Of a stretch of 64,000 nt of DNA, positions 11,040-23,239 are shown piece after piece. Origin of the DNA: Spongilla lacustris (lineage: Eukaryota > Porifera > Demospongiae > Spongillida > Spongillidae); contig OX442437.1 in assembly GCA_949361645.1 (NCBI GenBank), positions 1,065,075-1,129,074 of the forward strand, given 5' to 3'. The position numbers and the translations under genes are program-made. Each line of letters opens with the position of its first letter. Positions within the stretch are counted from its first letter, which is position 1. The notes below the pieces were generated by a model. It made no database searches. It was given only the letters and a program-made list of their open reading frames with translations, and had not been told where the DNA came from.

Positions 11040-11853
11040 ATGGTAAGGGGTAATAGCAAAGTTAAGGGGTGGTGTTGGTTAAGGGGAGTAAGTATAGTTA
11101 AGGGGAGGTGAGGTTAAGTATGTATAGGGAAAGGAGGAGGGTGAAGGACAGGTGAGTGTAGTTTATGAGAAGGCATAGATAAGAGATGAGGGCGATAGGA
11201 GTAGTATGCTTAGATTTATATATTATATACATATACATGTATACAGATGATGTATAATATAATATATGTGTTCACACTATGATTAAGTGCACACACTGCA
11301 TGGCACACATTTGCACACACACACATCTCAATACGTACATGTAGGTTCCGATCCATCATCAAGACTTGCCCCGCTTCTCCGTTTGGTTCGGAATCCTCAA
11401 AGACATACATTGGTGGCCCTCAAAATTGCAAAGGACAGCTTGGCTAGTATCTATCCTGCTACTGTTGTTTCCGCAAGTTTGTCAGCAAGGAGTTGTATGA
11501 AACATCCTGCTTTAAACTCCATCAACAGATACAACTAGTAGTGTAAATGAGGCACGTCATGCTTCTGCCACATCACTGTATTTCCTCTTCTTTTCTTCTT
11601 CAGCTGATGATATGATGGAGGGAACATTCCTGTGTGCCGGAATATAATGGAACAGCATGTTGATCAAACAACACAACCGTTCTGGACTCCCATACCCCTC
11701 TAATACTGAGTATGCCACATGTATCATTTGCTTCTTGAACTATTGGTTCACGTATTACCTCCTTGTACACTGCTAGGTCACCTATTGCATCCCATACTCA
11801 TTGTGGCATTGGATCACAATGCCACCTTTTCTGCAATCAAGGGCATGTGTCAA
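11040..11853 (+). repeat. Flippable spacer segment, forward orientation (C-D)
   Basis: Direct copy of 4465-5284 one 6.57-kb unit later; reverse complement of the B-C and D-E copies. Confidence 0.75.
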
Positions 11854-12167
11854 TTCCTCCCATTACCTATACCTAGTACCTCGTCCCCTTATCTATGCCC
11901 TCATCACCTTACCTATCCTCATTCCCTTACCTATGCCTCCCCCTCGTGGGGGGAAGAGTATTGGGATGCATGGGGTGCATGGGGGAATTTTACCACAAAC
12001 CCTACAATTACCCTTACATGTATGTATTTGTAAAGCTTGTGGTACCAAAGGTCCTAGGGTTTCTGATTAATTATGTTGTACCAACTTTATGTGCACCTAT
12101 AAATCATTTCAATCCGCCACTGATCATGCACACTGCCCCACAATCCTCCTCCCCATACCGATGCCTT

Positions 12168-12285
12168 GTCTCGTACCCAGACCCACTCCACGGCGGCGGA
12201 TGGATTACATCACTGCTACGTGCCTATTTCCACGTAGCGGTGGTGTAATTCATCCGCTGATGTGGAGTGGGTCTGGGTGCGAGAC
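12168..12285. mobile_element. 118-bp foldback element (C-D spacer)
   Basis: Same hairpin as 5598-5715, from gtctcgtacccagacccact to its complement ending gcgagac. Confidence 0.65.
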
Positions 12286-12642
12286 CAACCGATGCCTACA
12301 GCTGTGACCACCCGCCTCGCCTTACCAATGCCTACTACACCCACCAACACTCTCCTCCCATTCGCTATGCCTACTTTATATCACAACACTTTATTTATGC
12401 CTGCTAGATTTACTTCGACCTATTTACTTCTTTAAAGAAAATTTATTTTACAGGCAAGAATCCGCGCTCTGCCATATTGGTAGTGATCTTTCTATTAGCC
12501 TCACGTGCTCACCCAGCTACTGATAGTCTCTGTTTTCCATGCATTTTATGTGCAACCATTAACCCGCTACATAAAAGACAGGGAAAAAGTAAATACTGCA
12601 AATTACGACGGAGTACATACATAATGTATTCACGTATATGAT

Positions 12643-12700
12643 CACGTGAAATGATACTAATAATACAACTGTTCTATTTTTAGATCGTACCATTTCGCGC
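12643..12700 (+). promoter_or_regulatory. Upstream block of Rac gene D
   Basis: CACGTG at 12643-12648, gatactaataata with TTTTTAG ending at 12683, and TTTCGCGC at 12693-12700. Confidence 0.45.
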
Positions 12701-12777
12701 AATATATATATTTAAAGCACAGCGCTAAACGTATACTTCATGCTGGTACGAGTAAACCAATCAAACTATATTACGAA

Positions 12778-13719
12778 ATGCAGTCAATCAAATGTGTGGT
12801 CGTTGGAGACGGGTAAGGGCATGATGCATTGTGTACATCTCTGATTCACGGCATATGCAAATCCTTCAATTTATCATACAGTGCTGTCGGGAAGACATGT
12901 CTGTTAATTAGCTACACTACGAATGCTGTTCCAGAAGATTATGTTCCCACTGTGTGAGTTTCTATGTGGAGTGTCTTTATAATTTAGGCGTGCTGTATCA
13001 ATAATTATACCTATTCCATTGGATCACTGTACCAATTAAGGCTTAATCTAAGTTTTATTCTATTTTATAGGTTTGATAACTATTCAGCGAACGTGATGAT
13101 TGATGGAAGACCTATCAACCTAGGACTCTGGGACACTGCAGGTATGCATGTATATTAGATCAACCATCAGTGCACTCACAGCTATTCCTCTATCTATAAA
13201 TATCAGGCCAGGAGGATTACGATAGATTGAGACCTCTTTCTTATCCACTAACAGTGAGTGAACAGCACCTCTTTAAATTTATCTTTAATTCTTTGTCACC
13301 TGCAGGATGTTTTCTTGATCTGCTTTTCATTGATCAGTCCTGCGTCATATGAAAATGTAAAAGCTAAAGTAAGTAATTTGAAAGTAGCTTGCACTTTGAC
13401 GTTTCAGTAAGTTCATTTCCATGTACAGTGGTACCCTGAAGTAAGTCATCACTGTCCAAATACACCCATTGTCCTCGTTGGTACAAAGATGGACCTCAGA
13501 GAAGACAAAGAAACTGTTCAGAAGCTTAAAGAAAAGCGACTGTCTCCCATAACACTTGCTCAGGGCCTTCAATTGCAGAAGGAGATTGGTGCCGTCAAGT
13601 TCCTGGAGTGCTCTGCTATGGCACAAAAGAATGTAAAGACTGTGTTTGATGAGGTCATCAGAGCTGTTCTGAGGCCACAGAAGCCTGTGAGGAAACAGAA
13701 GAAGTGTGCCTTACTATAA
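12778..13719 (+). CDS. RAC1-like: Rac GTPase, gene D
   Basis: Rac GTPase with exons 12778-12812, 12882-12953, 13071-13141, 13207-13253, 13306-13368 and 13429-13719; 192 codons. It shares the B-type residues ([26 protein letters not shown]). Differences from B are few and mostly silent, such as GGC for GGT in the DTAGQ glycine and gta for gtg in WYPEV. All GTPase motifs are intact. AATAAA follows at 13930. Confidence 0.95.
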
Positions 13720-13929
13720 ACTGTGAACTCAATCTCTCTGTCTGTCTACATGTATTTTGTATGTCTATCTATTTCTGTTGTGTGTTCACAATTTTGTGTT
13801 CAAATGCATAATCAAGAAACTAGTCACTACACAGACAATTGCCAGTGGCTAATAGTTTATACCGTCATCAGTGGTTTATACATACATGTAAATGTGGCAG
13901 CTACATGAATGCATAAAGCAAAATGAGAA

Positions 13930-13935
13930 AATAAA
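13930..13935 (+). promoter_or_regulatory. Poly(A) signal of gene D
   Basis: AATAAA 211 bases after the stop. Confidence 0.6.
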
Positions 13936-13949
13936 TGTTAGACGTGAAA

Positions 13950-14331
13950 ATTCAATTAGCTTTCACACTTACCAACCCCATGCAGCATACTCTGCATCCA
14001 GCAGACATGGTCTCAATGGTAAATGGACTTACCTTACTTGAACTATACCGCCCGAAGCAGCATCAAACATGCACAGGATTCTTCAGCTGAATGATGAGAA
14101 CAAACTACATTCAGTCCTGGCTACATTAGATTAAAAACAAGATGAGCATAACTAGATCAGTTGGTAGTTAGTCCTCATCGTGGTTAACAGTCTTGCCCAT
14201 TGCACTTCATAGTCTTGATCTGTCAGCAACTAAATTTCAACTAAATTTTGTGACTCCTTGGCACTACATTACCACAGACCACTCCTAAAGGCACCAGCTA
14301 ATTGTGATGGGTGTGTGACGTTTTCAACCTT
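13950..14331 (+). pseudogene. Reverse-transcriptase fragment after gene D
   Basis: Near-identical to the fragment after gene B (7380-7762). Confidence 0.6.
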
Positions 14332-15243
14332 GACACATGCCCTTGATTACAGAAAAGGTGGCATTGTGATCCAATGCCACAATGAGTATGGAATGCAATA
14401 GGTGACCTACAGTGTAGCTAGCAGTGTACAAGGAGGTTATATGTGAACCAATAGTTCAAGAAGCAAATGATACATGTGGCATACCTTCTCTGGTAGCAGA
14501 TCTCACTATTAGAGGGATATGGGAGTCCAGAACGGTTGTGTTATTTGATTAACATGTTGTTCCATTATATTCATGCACACAGGAATGTTCCCTCCATCAT
14601 ATCATCAGCTGAAGAAGAAAAGAAGAGTGATGCGGCAGAAGCATGACGTGCCTCATTTACACTACTACTTCAGTGTATCTGTTGATGGAGTTTAGGGCCA
14701 ATAAACAGGATATTTCATACAACTCCTTGCTGACAAACTTGCGGAAACAACAGTTGCAGGATAGATACTAGTCAAGCTGTCCTTTGCCATTTTGAGGGCC
14801 ACCAATGTATGTCGTTGAGGATCCCGAACCAAACGGAGAAGCGGGGCAAGTCTTGATGATGGATCAGAAACTACATGTACGTATTGAGATCTATGTGTAT
14901 GTGTGTGTGCATGCAAATGTGTGCCAGTGTGTGCACTTAATCATAGTGTGCATACTGACGTATAATTTATACAATTATTATATAAAATTATCATCTGTTA
15001 TGTTGTGATGTATGAATTATTTGTATATGTAACTGAATAGTATATAAATCTAAGCATACTACTCCTATCGCCCTCACCCTTACCTATGCCTTCTCACACA
15101 TAAACTACACCCACTTTTCATTCCCTATGCCTATTGCTCCAACTACTATCTCCCCTTTCCCTATACATACTTACCCTCACCTCCCCTTAACTATACTTAC
15201 TCCCCTTAAAACCAATGCCTACTAACCGCCACCCCTTAACTAT
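14332..15243 (-). repeat. Flippable spacer segment, inverted orientation (D-E)
   Basis: Direct copy of 7763-8664, therefore inverted relative to 4465-5284 and 11040-11853. Confidence 0.75.
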
Positions 15244-15494
15244 GGCCCTCCCTGTACCTATAGACCTACTACCTTACCCCCCTATCTATGCCCTCATCCC
15301 TTAATTATCAATGCCAACTGCCCCCACGTGGGGGAAGAGTATTGGGATGCATGGGGTGGGGGTATTTGTAAAGCTTGTGGTACAGAAGGCCGGGTTTCTG
15401 ATTAATTATGTTGTACCACACCTATAAATCATTACAATCCACCACTGATCAAGCACACTGCCCCGACCACCCTCCTCCCCTTACCGATGCTTAG

Positions 15495-15600
15495 CCTCGT
15501 ACCCGGACCCACTCCACAGCAGCGGATAGATCTTCCACACATATACAGTGTAGTTGCTGATGTAATTCATCAGCTGATGTGGAGTGGGTCTGGGTACGAG
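15495..15600. mobile_element. Foldback element (D-E spacer)
   Basis: Same shorter hairpin as 8916-9021, followed by the partial right-arm copy. Confidence 0.6.
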
Positions 15601-15903
15601 ACCAGTCTGGGTGCGAGACCAACCGATGCCTAGCCTGCTACACCCACCACCACTCTCCTCCTATTCGCTATGCCTATTTACCCCAACACATTATATATGA
15701 CTACTAGATTAACTTCGACCTATCAACTTCTAATCCCGATTTTTTTTTTACAGGCGTAGTGTTCTTTCTATTAACCTCAAGTGCTCCATGCATTTTATGT
15801 GTAAATTTAAACCCGCTACATAAAACTGAGACAGGGAAAAACTGAAAAAGTAAATACTGCAAATTACGACGGAGTACATGCATAATGTATTCACGTATAT
15901 GAT

Positions 15904-15961
15904 CACGTGAATTGATACTAATAATAGAATTGTTCTATTTTTAGATTGTACCATTTCGCGC
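15904..15961 (+). promoter_or_regulatory. Upstream block of Rac gene E
   Basis: CACGTG at 15904-15909, gatactaataata with TTTTTAG ending at 15944, and TTTCGCGC at 15954-15961. Confidence 0.45.
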
Positions 15962-16030
15962 AATATATATTAAAGCACAACGCTAAACGTATACCTCATG
16001 CTGAGTAAACCAACAAGACTATATTACAAA

Positions 16031-16977
16031 ATGCAGTCAATCAAATGTGTGGTCGTTGGAGACGGGTAAGGGCATGATGCTTTCTTTATTCCGCACATCT
16101 CTGATTCACGGCATATGCAAATCCTTCAATTTATCATACAGTGCTGTCGGGAAGACATGTCTGTTAATTTGCTACACCACGAATGCTGTTCCGGAAGATT
16201 ATGTTCCCACTGTGTGAGTTTCTATGTGGAGTGACTTCATAATTTAGGCGTGCTATATCAATAATTATACCTATACCCATTGGATCACTATACCAAGGCT
16301 TGATCTGAGTTTTTGTCTACTTTTATAGGTTTGACAACTATTCAGCAAACGTGATGATTGATGGAAGACCTATCAACATAGGACTCTGGGACACTGCAGG
16401 TATGCATGTATATTAGATCAACCATCAGTGCACTCACAGCTATTCCTCTATCCATAAAAATCAGGTCAGGAGGATTACGATAGATTGAGACCTCTTTCGT
16501 ATCCACTAACAGTGAGTGAACAGCACCTCTTTAAATTTATCTTTAATTCTTTGTCACCTGCAGGATGTTTTCTTGATCTGTTTTTCATTGATCAGTCCTG
16601 CGTCGTATGAAAATGTAAAAGCTAAAGTAAGTAATTTGAAAGTAGCTTGCACTTTGACGTTTCAGTAAGTTCATTTCCATGTACAGTGGTACCCTGAAGT
16701 GAGTCACCACTGTCCAAATACACCCATTGTCCTCGTTGGTACAAAGATGGACCTCAGAGAAGACAAAGAAACTGTTCAGAAGCTTAAAGAAAAGCGACTG
16801 TCTCCCATAACACTTGCTCAGGGCCTTCAATTGCAGAAGGAGATTGGTGCTGTGAAGTTCCTGGAGTGCTCTGCTGTGGCGCAAAAGAATGTAAAGACTG
16901 TGTTTGATGAAGCCATCAGAGCTGTTCTGAGGCCACAGAAGCCTGTGAAGAAACAAAAGAAGTGTGCCTTACTATAA
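16031..16977 (+). CDS. RAC1-like: Rac GTPase, gene E (mosaic)
   Basis: Rac GTPase with exons 16031-16065, 16142-16213, 16329-16399, 16465-16511, 16564-16626 and 16687-16977; 192 codons ending KKCALL. Exons 1-3 carry A-type variants (LLICYTT with Cys22, gacaac, aacata). Exon 4, exon 5 and intron 5 carry B-type variants (ttacgatag, tcgtat, ctgttttt, gaaagtagcttg). Exon 6 is A/C-type again (gctgtgaagttc, gtgaagaaac). Such blocks are what gene conversion or unequal exchange leaves. The downstream AATAAA of A-D is changed to AACAAA here, so its poly(A) site must differ. It is the last member of the 6.57-kb array. Confidence 0.95.
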
Positions 16978-17224
16978 ACTGTGAACTCAATCTCTCTGTC
17001 TGTCTACATGTATTGTGTATGTCTATCTATTTCTGTTGTGTGTTCACAATTTTGTGTTCAAATGCATAATCAAGAAGCCAGTCAAGTACTTCATGGACAG
17101 TTGCCAGTGGCTAATAGTTTATACCGTCATCAGTGGTTTATACATACATGTAAATGTAAATGTGGCAACTACATGTATGTATAAAGCATTGTTATACAAT
17201 ATGAGAAAACAAATATGTTACTGA

Positions 17225-18070
17225 AGTGAAAATGCAGTTAGCTTTTGCACTTACCAACCCCATGCAGCATACTCTGCATTCAGCAGACATGGTCTCAATG
17301 CTAAATGGACTTACCTTGCTCGACTATACCACACAGAAATGAGCTCATCATACCTCTTAAGGATGCCATACGACTTATTTTTCTAACTTCCCTCACTGAT
17401 CAAAGCTCATTCAATATGAGATTAATTGAAACATGCTCAGTTAATTGGGGCCTTGACATTATTAATCCATCACTTATGTCTTCGTATCACTGTACCACTT
17501 CCATAATCTGCTCTTGTGTTCACTCATGCAACTTCAATGCATCCAGATATTGGGATCCAGTAGTGTGATGAAAAACACCTAGCATGTAACAATGTAGAGC
17601 AATGGAAACAACCTCTACCACTGAGTTACTAACTATGCTTCCAGCAAAAAAAAAAAATCAGAGTAAATAGCAAGTGAGAAAGGAGCATCCAGCTCGCTGA
17701 ATGTTCTCCGTATTGCTTAGCACAGTTTTGCTCTAGAGATGCTATCTGTTTACTGGCAGGCAGCCGGCTCCTTTATTACCATCACATTGCATATGTGGTT
17801 TCATCTATACTGTGGAGCATGCCCATCTTTGAGACCTGACCTCTGCATTCCTCTGTGAGATATGTCACAATGTGCTACTTTGCAGCCACTGCTGGGTGAG
17901 CAGTGTAGATATAAGTCTGCAAATAAAGAAGTTGGAGCACAACTTGATGTTGCTGCACAAAATTTCCAGGTGAAAGATAACCAAATTAAACTGCCTACTT
18001 TGACATCAGAATATGCATCAATTTCTATGCAAATTCTCCTATCTTTTCGTATTATATGTCAGTTAGGTAC
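17225..18070 (+). pseudogene. Decayed reverse-transcriptase copy, family 1
   Basis: The + strand translation at 17305-17568 matches the minus-strand intronic copy at 31850-32071: PLKDAIRLIFLTSLTDQS against the equivalent there, then IINPSLMSS and HSCNF. At 17862-18000 it matches the C-terminal QPLLGEQCRYKSANKEVGA part. Frame breaks and a poly(A) run at 17646-17657 show it is dead. A longer relative of the fragments after A-D. Confidence 0.65.
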
Positions 18071-18099
18071 AATCCTTTGACAAATATATCAAAAATTTA

Positions 18100-18650
18100 C
18101 CCTGACATTGACAAATGTATCGTCATAGTTGATCATAATCATGAAGCAGAAGCAAGGTCTGCATTTGAAGACCTCAAAGTTAAAGTGGTTAAAGGATATT
18201 ATTTTCTACTAGGCAGCTTTTTCTGCCTTGGCTAAGTCTGTACAATTATACTCCCCAACTTTGATGATGAATATATCCAAATTCAAGATGCAGTGAATCA
18301 GATGTTATGGCCAACAATGTTTGCAGGCACCTCATGTCCTGCATGAATGGGAGGTATGGGAATCCGCAACCCAGTTGAAACTGAAAATGTTACTTTTGCA
18401 ACATCCAGAGCTGGCACATCAAATATTAATTGTAGAAGCCACCAAAGGCTATGTCTGAAGCAGCATCAAACACAAGAGAATGATGAGGATAAATTCAGTC
18501 CTAGCTGCATTAGAACAACACGAGCCATAACCAGATCAGTTGGCAGTAAGTCCTCATCATGGTTAACAGTCTTGCCCATTGCTCTTCGTCATTTTGACCT
18601 GTCAGCAATGATGACTGTGTCATGCACAGCACGATGCAAACCTACTGAAT
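18100..18650 (+). pseudogene. Decayed reverse-transcriptase fragment, family 2
   Basis: Shows GGMGIRNPVETENV, then a block ending KSSSWLTVLPIALRHFDLSA, in one interrupted frame. It is the family whose short remains occur at 1-205 and after each array gene. It lies only about 160 bases before the start of gene F. Confidence 0.6.
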
Positions 18651-18811
18651 GGATTCTTGAATTGGTTCGTGCTCTTCTGAGGTTTCACTGATTTAAATGG
18701 AACACAGATGTCACGACCTGCACCGGTACGAATACATATAAGGTCGACGTAGAATATACATCACGTGATGGCACAATTCTCGTGTGGGTCGCCATGTACA
18801 GCGTTGGCCGT

Positions 18812-19865
18812 ATGCAGTCAGTGAAGTGCGTCGTTGTTGGTGATGGGTAAGATCGATGCCCGTTTCGCTTTTTCAGCTGCCTGTTCGATTTAGAGTTCTT
18901 TTTTTGCAGATCTGTTGGCAAAACGTGTCTTTTATGCAGCTATACCACAAATGTTGTTCCGGGAGATTACATTCCCACGGTGTGAGTTATATTACATGTA
19001 TATATCCAAATAATTCATTTCGATAATTGTAGAGCATTCGTGTATTGTTTAGAGAGGAATGCTGTGTTCTAACACTTCCAGAAATTGTATCTTATTTTAT
19101 TCTTATTTTGCATTCGTTATTAATAGAACTTATGCCGCCATTCTATTTAACTAGCTAAATAAATTGAACAGAGTTTTGACATTTGTATACTGCTCAATAT
19201 TTCTCAATGCATCTCACTGTTTCAGATTTGATAACTATTCTGCTAATGTAATTTTTGATGGAAAAGCCGTCAATCTTGGTCTGTGGGACACTGCAGGTAT
19301 GTCACAGAAGGAACTGTTAAGTTATAATTAGTCCATGGCTTTCAGGTCAAGATGACTATGACAGACTGCGACCACTTTCATATCCGCTAACAGTAATTTA
19401 CTTCACTTGAAATCGTGCACCACTTAACAGTGCTTGCTTTTCAATAGGATGTGTTTCTGATCTGTTTCTCCATTGTCAATCCTGGCTCATATGAGAATGT
19501 CAGGACGAAAGTGAGGAAGCAATGCTTCCATTAAGCAATTCCTACCTCCCCTTCCTGTTATTTTCCTGCAGTGGTATCCTGAAGTAAGGCACCACTGTCC
19601 TCGCACACCTATTGTTCTTGTTGGGACAAAAGTTGACCTCAGGGATGACAAGGAGACTGTTATGAGGCTTCAGGCTGTAGAGCAGACTCCTATTACGTTT
19701 CCTCAAGGACTGAGGCTGCAAAAAGACATAGCTGCTGATGCATACTTGGAGTGTTCAGCTGTGACACGGAAGAACTTGCAATCTGTTTTTGATGAAGCTA
19801 TAAGAGTTGTAATGCTACCTGTTAGGCCAGTAAAACGTGCACGCCACAAGTGTTCTATGTTATAA
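18812..19865 (+). CDS. RAC1-like: Divergent Rac GTPase, gene F
   Basis: Rac-type GTPase with exons 18812-18846, 18910-18981, 19226-19296, 19346-19392, 19448-19510 and 19572-19865; 193 codons. Motifs: GDGSVGKT P-loop (Ser at 13), IPTVFDNYSA switch [18 protein letters not shown] switch II, TKVD, LECSA and a C-terminus RARHKCSML. It is more diverged than A-E and forms its own branch, sharing QDD with G-J. An upstream ATG at 18794 is in frame and would add MYSVGR. The start at 18812 is preferred because it matches the conserved MQS of the family. CACGTG occurs at about 18762. No RNA evidence is available. Confidence 0.9.
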
Positions 19866-20183
19866 AGTGATCAATGGAACACATAACAGTTTATATTTTC
19901 TTGTCTTCGCAATACTGCAAATATTCAAGCACAGTATTTTTAACATTCCATCAGTACTGATGAGACTATCCTCGGTGTTAATAAATGTAATCCATGCACA
20001 CACTATCCCACACCTGTTGCACCCCCTCTACCCACCATCCCACACCACCCTCAACCTACTGTCATGCATGCAGGCTGGTATACATATTCTTATATATGCT
20101 CTTTTGCATCACTATTCCATCCTATCCCCACCCCATGTCAAACTACTCTGTGTTTCATTAATAACGATTAACTGACATTACAT
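19866..20183. other. 3' flank of gene F
   Basis: AT-rich and CA-rich sequence with a pyrimidine tract (caccctcaacctac) and no recognisable coding or RNA feature. Confidence 0.5.
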
Positions 20184-20402
20184 AAGACAAGATATAGATT
20201 TAAATTAAATTAAAATCAGTGATGTAGGATCGATCTAGGACTTGTAGACAGCAATTGAGTAAAAAATATATACATTAATGGTACGGATTTACGCTGCATT
20301 TCTATCTGCGCATATTAAAATTTCCTCACTTTTTACCCAATTGCTGTCTACAATCCCTACATCACTAATTTTATTGTAATTAAAATTTTATATCTTGCTT
20401 TT
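20184..20402. mobile_element. Foldback MITE between F and G
   Basis: Imperfect inverted arms: gacaagatat and cagtgatgtagg with tgtagacagcaattg on the left, caattgctgtctaca with ctacatcact and atatcttgc on the right, around an AT-rich centre of about 80 bases. No coding content. Confidence 0.6.
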
Positions 20403-20681
20403 TATCTGTCTGGGAGCGCGATGCATTCATGGTGCTAGGGTGTGCCTGTTTACTCTATGAAGAGCGCTTCAGGGACAACTAACAGGCTCTAACTAAACAG
20501 AACTAGATCGAGTTTGCCAATGTACTGTACGAAGCATTCCAGACTGATGGCTGGGCTGTGATAGTACAGCCATCAGTCTGGTCCCCAGACTACGAAGCAT
20601 TTGCATGGAAAATCTTAGTACCAAATAAACTCGGCAGTAAATCAGTATTAGTTTCTAACTTGTCTTCTCTAGATCCTTTCA

Positions 20682-20881
20682 NNNNNNNNNNNNNNNNNNN
20701 NNNNNNNNNNNNNNNNNNNNNNNNNNNNNNNNNNNNNNNNNNNNNNNNNNNNNNNNNNNNNNNNNNNNNNNNNNNNNNNNNNNNNNNNNNNNNNNNNNNN
20801 NNNNNNNNNNNNNNNNNNNNNNNNNNNNNNNNNNNNNNNNNNNNNNNNNNNNNNNNNNNNNNNNNNNNNNNNNNNNNNNNN
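20682..20881. other. Assembly gap (200 N)
   Basis: Exactly 200 N, a conventional placeholder size. The true gap length and any gene content are unknown. Frames spanning it are artefacts. Confidence 0.99.
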
Positions 20882-21059
20882 GGCTCCAAGCCAAAGTCTG
20901 TCTTCACAAGCAACCTACATGGTAGGCTAAACACCTGCCTTGTGAGATCAGTGGCATTGGCCATCTTAGTAGGATCGAGCCCCTTTGAACTGTTCTCTGT
21001 TACATGTTTGCTATATTGTCTTATGTATATGTTATCATATTATGTTGCCTTTGACATGC

Positions 21060-21215
21060 TTGGTCACCATGCTGCTTGATGCCAACATGATGGAGATGTG
21101 GTGGTGAGGCACAACCATCTGAGGGGCATTTTGTCGACATTCTCACCTGTCGAGGTCATGTCAACTCCCATCCTGCAGACGTCCTCGTTCTGGAAAACCA
21201 GGTACCTGCAATATA
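21060..21215 (+). pseudogene. Short retroelement fragment
   Basis: Reads DGDVVVRHNHLRGIL and then, after a frame change, an HPADVLVL-like piece. This resembles the post-zinc-finger region of the reverse-transcriptase families in this window. Too short and broken to be functional. Confidence 0.4.
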
Positions 21216-21699
21216 ATAGTTACACCTGTTCTTTCCTTTGCCACCATAAACGAAGCTAGTGCAGTAGTTGGGATAACAGCTTTGCACTTAGGAAACATGC
21301 TTTCAAGAGCTAGGAGTTGGGATGGTTTTGTATTCCACTTGTTGTAGAAATATATGGTAACTGTATTTTCCTGATTAACTTCTTTGCTTGCTACAGGCCA
21401 GGCCAGCTCTACAGCTACAGATATATACAGCCATCTCAACTTATCTGTTGTGAGATCGGTGGCCACGGCCATTTTATGAAGGGAGTTAGCATGTGCATTG
21501 TAGAACTGTAGGTTTGGTATAATATCTGAAATTCTGAATTCCATTCATGATGTAGAACAGTTGAAAACATTGACAGGAAATGAAATATAGAGATAGCACA
21601 ATTGAACACATAAATTGTCTACATTAAAACAAAAAAAGGAATCAGTAACATGCAGCACACCTGCACATGCACAGAACACAAATGAAGATTCTATGCTGT

Positions 21700-22830
<1,131 letters not shown>

Positions 22831-22907
22831 TTTTCACAATTTCGACAGATCAGATTGTTTCTAGCAGGATAAAAATTTGCTGTTAAATACATATAGAGCG
22901 TGAAGGT

Positions 22908-22940
22908 CTAAAAATAAAATCTATTTTTAGTATCTTGCTA
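22908..22940 (-). promoter_or_regulatory. Intron-acceptor-like motif upstream of gene G
   Basis: On the minus strand, gatactaaaaatag is followed by a T-rich tract and TTTTTAG, about 80 bases before the start codon. It is the counterpart of the motif before A-E and is kept, with TTTTAAG, before H and I. It suggests a 5'-UTR intron common to the whole family. Confidence 0.4.
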
Positions 22941-23239
22941 GAATTCATTACATATGTCGGTGGGAACGAGGTACACATTCGTCTCTGTCAAAGCAGGAAG
23001 TATCATCCCCCATTGTGAAGTATAAGCTAGAACCTGCACTCCAATTATACATTATATTCAATGGTGTATTCACTGGCGTACTGAAAAAAACGGCTTAGTA
23101 TACGTATATGCAATGGCACTTGCCTTTGTCTCATCCACAATCAAATAACCAGTATGTGTTTGACTGGCGTATTCTTGGCTTCCCCTGGCAATATTATAAT
23201 TCCTATCGCTTGGGTGTATCTTGGCCGGGCGATTTCTCG

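Noticed and set aside
20558..21079. 173-codon frame spanning the N gap
   Set aside because: Most of it is undetermined sequence; no homology on either side supports a protein.
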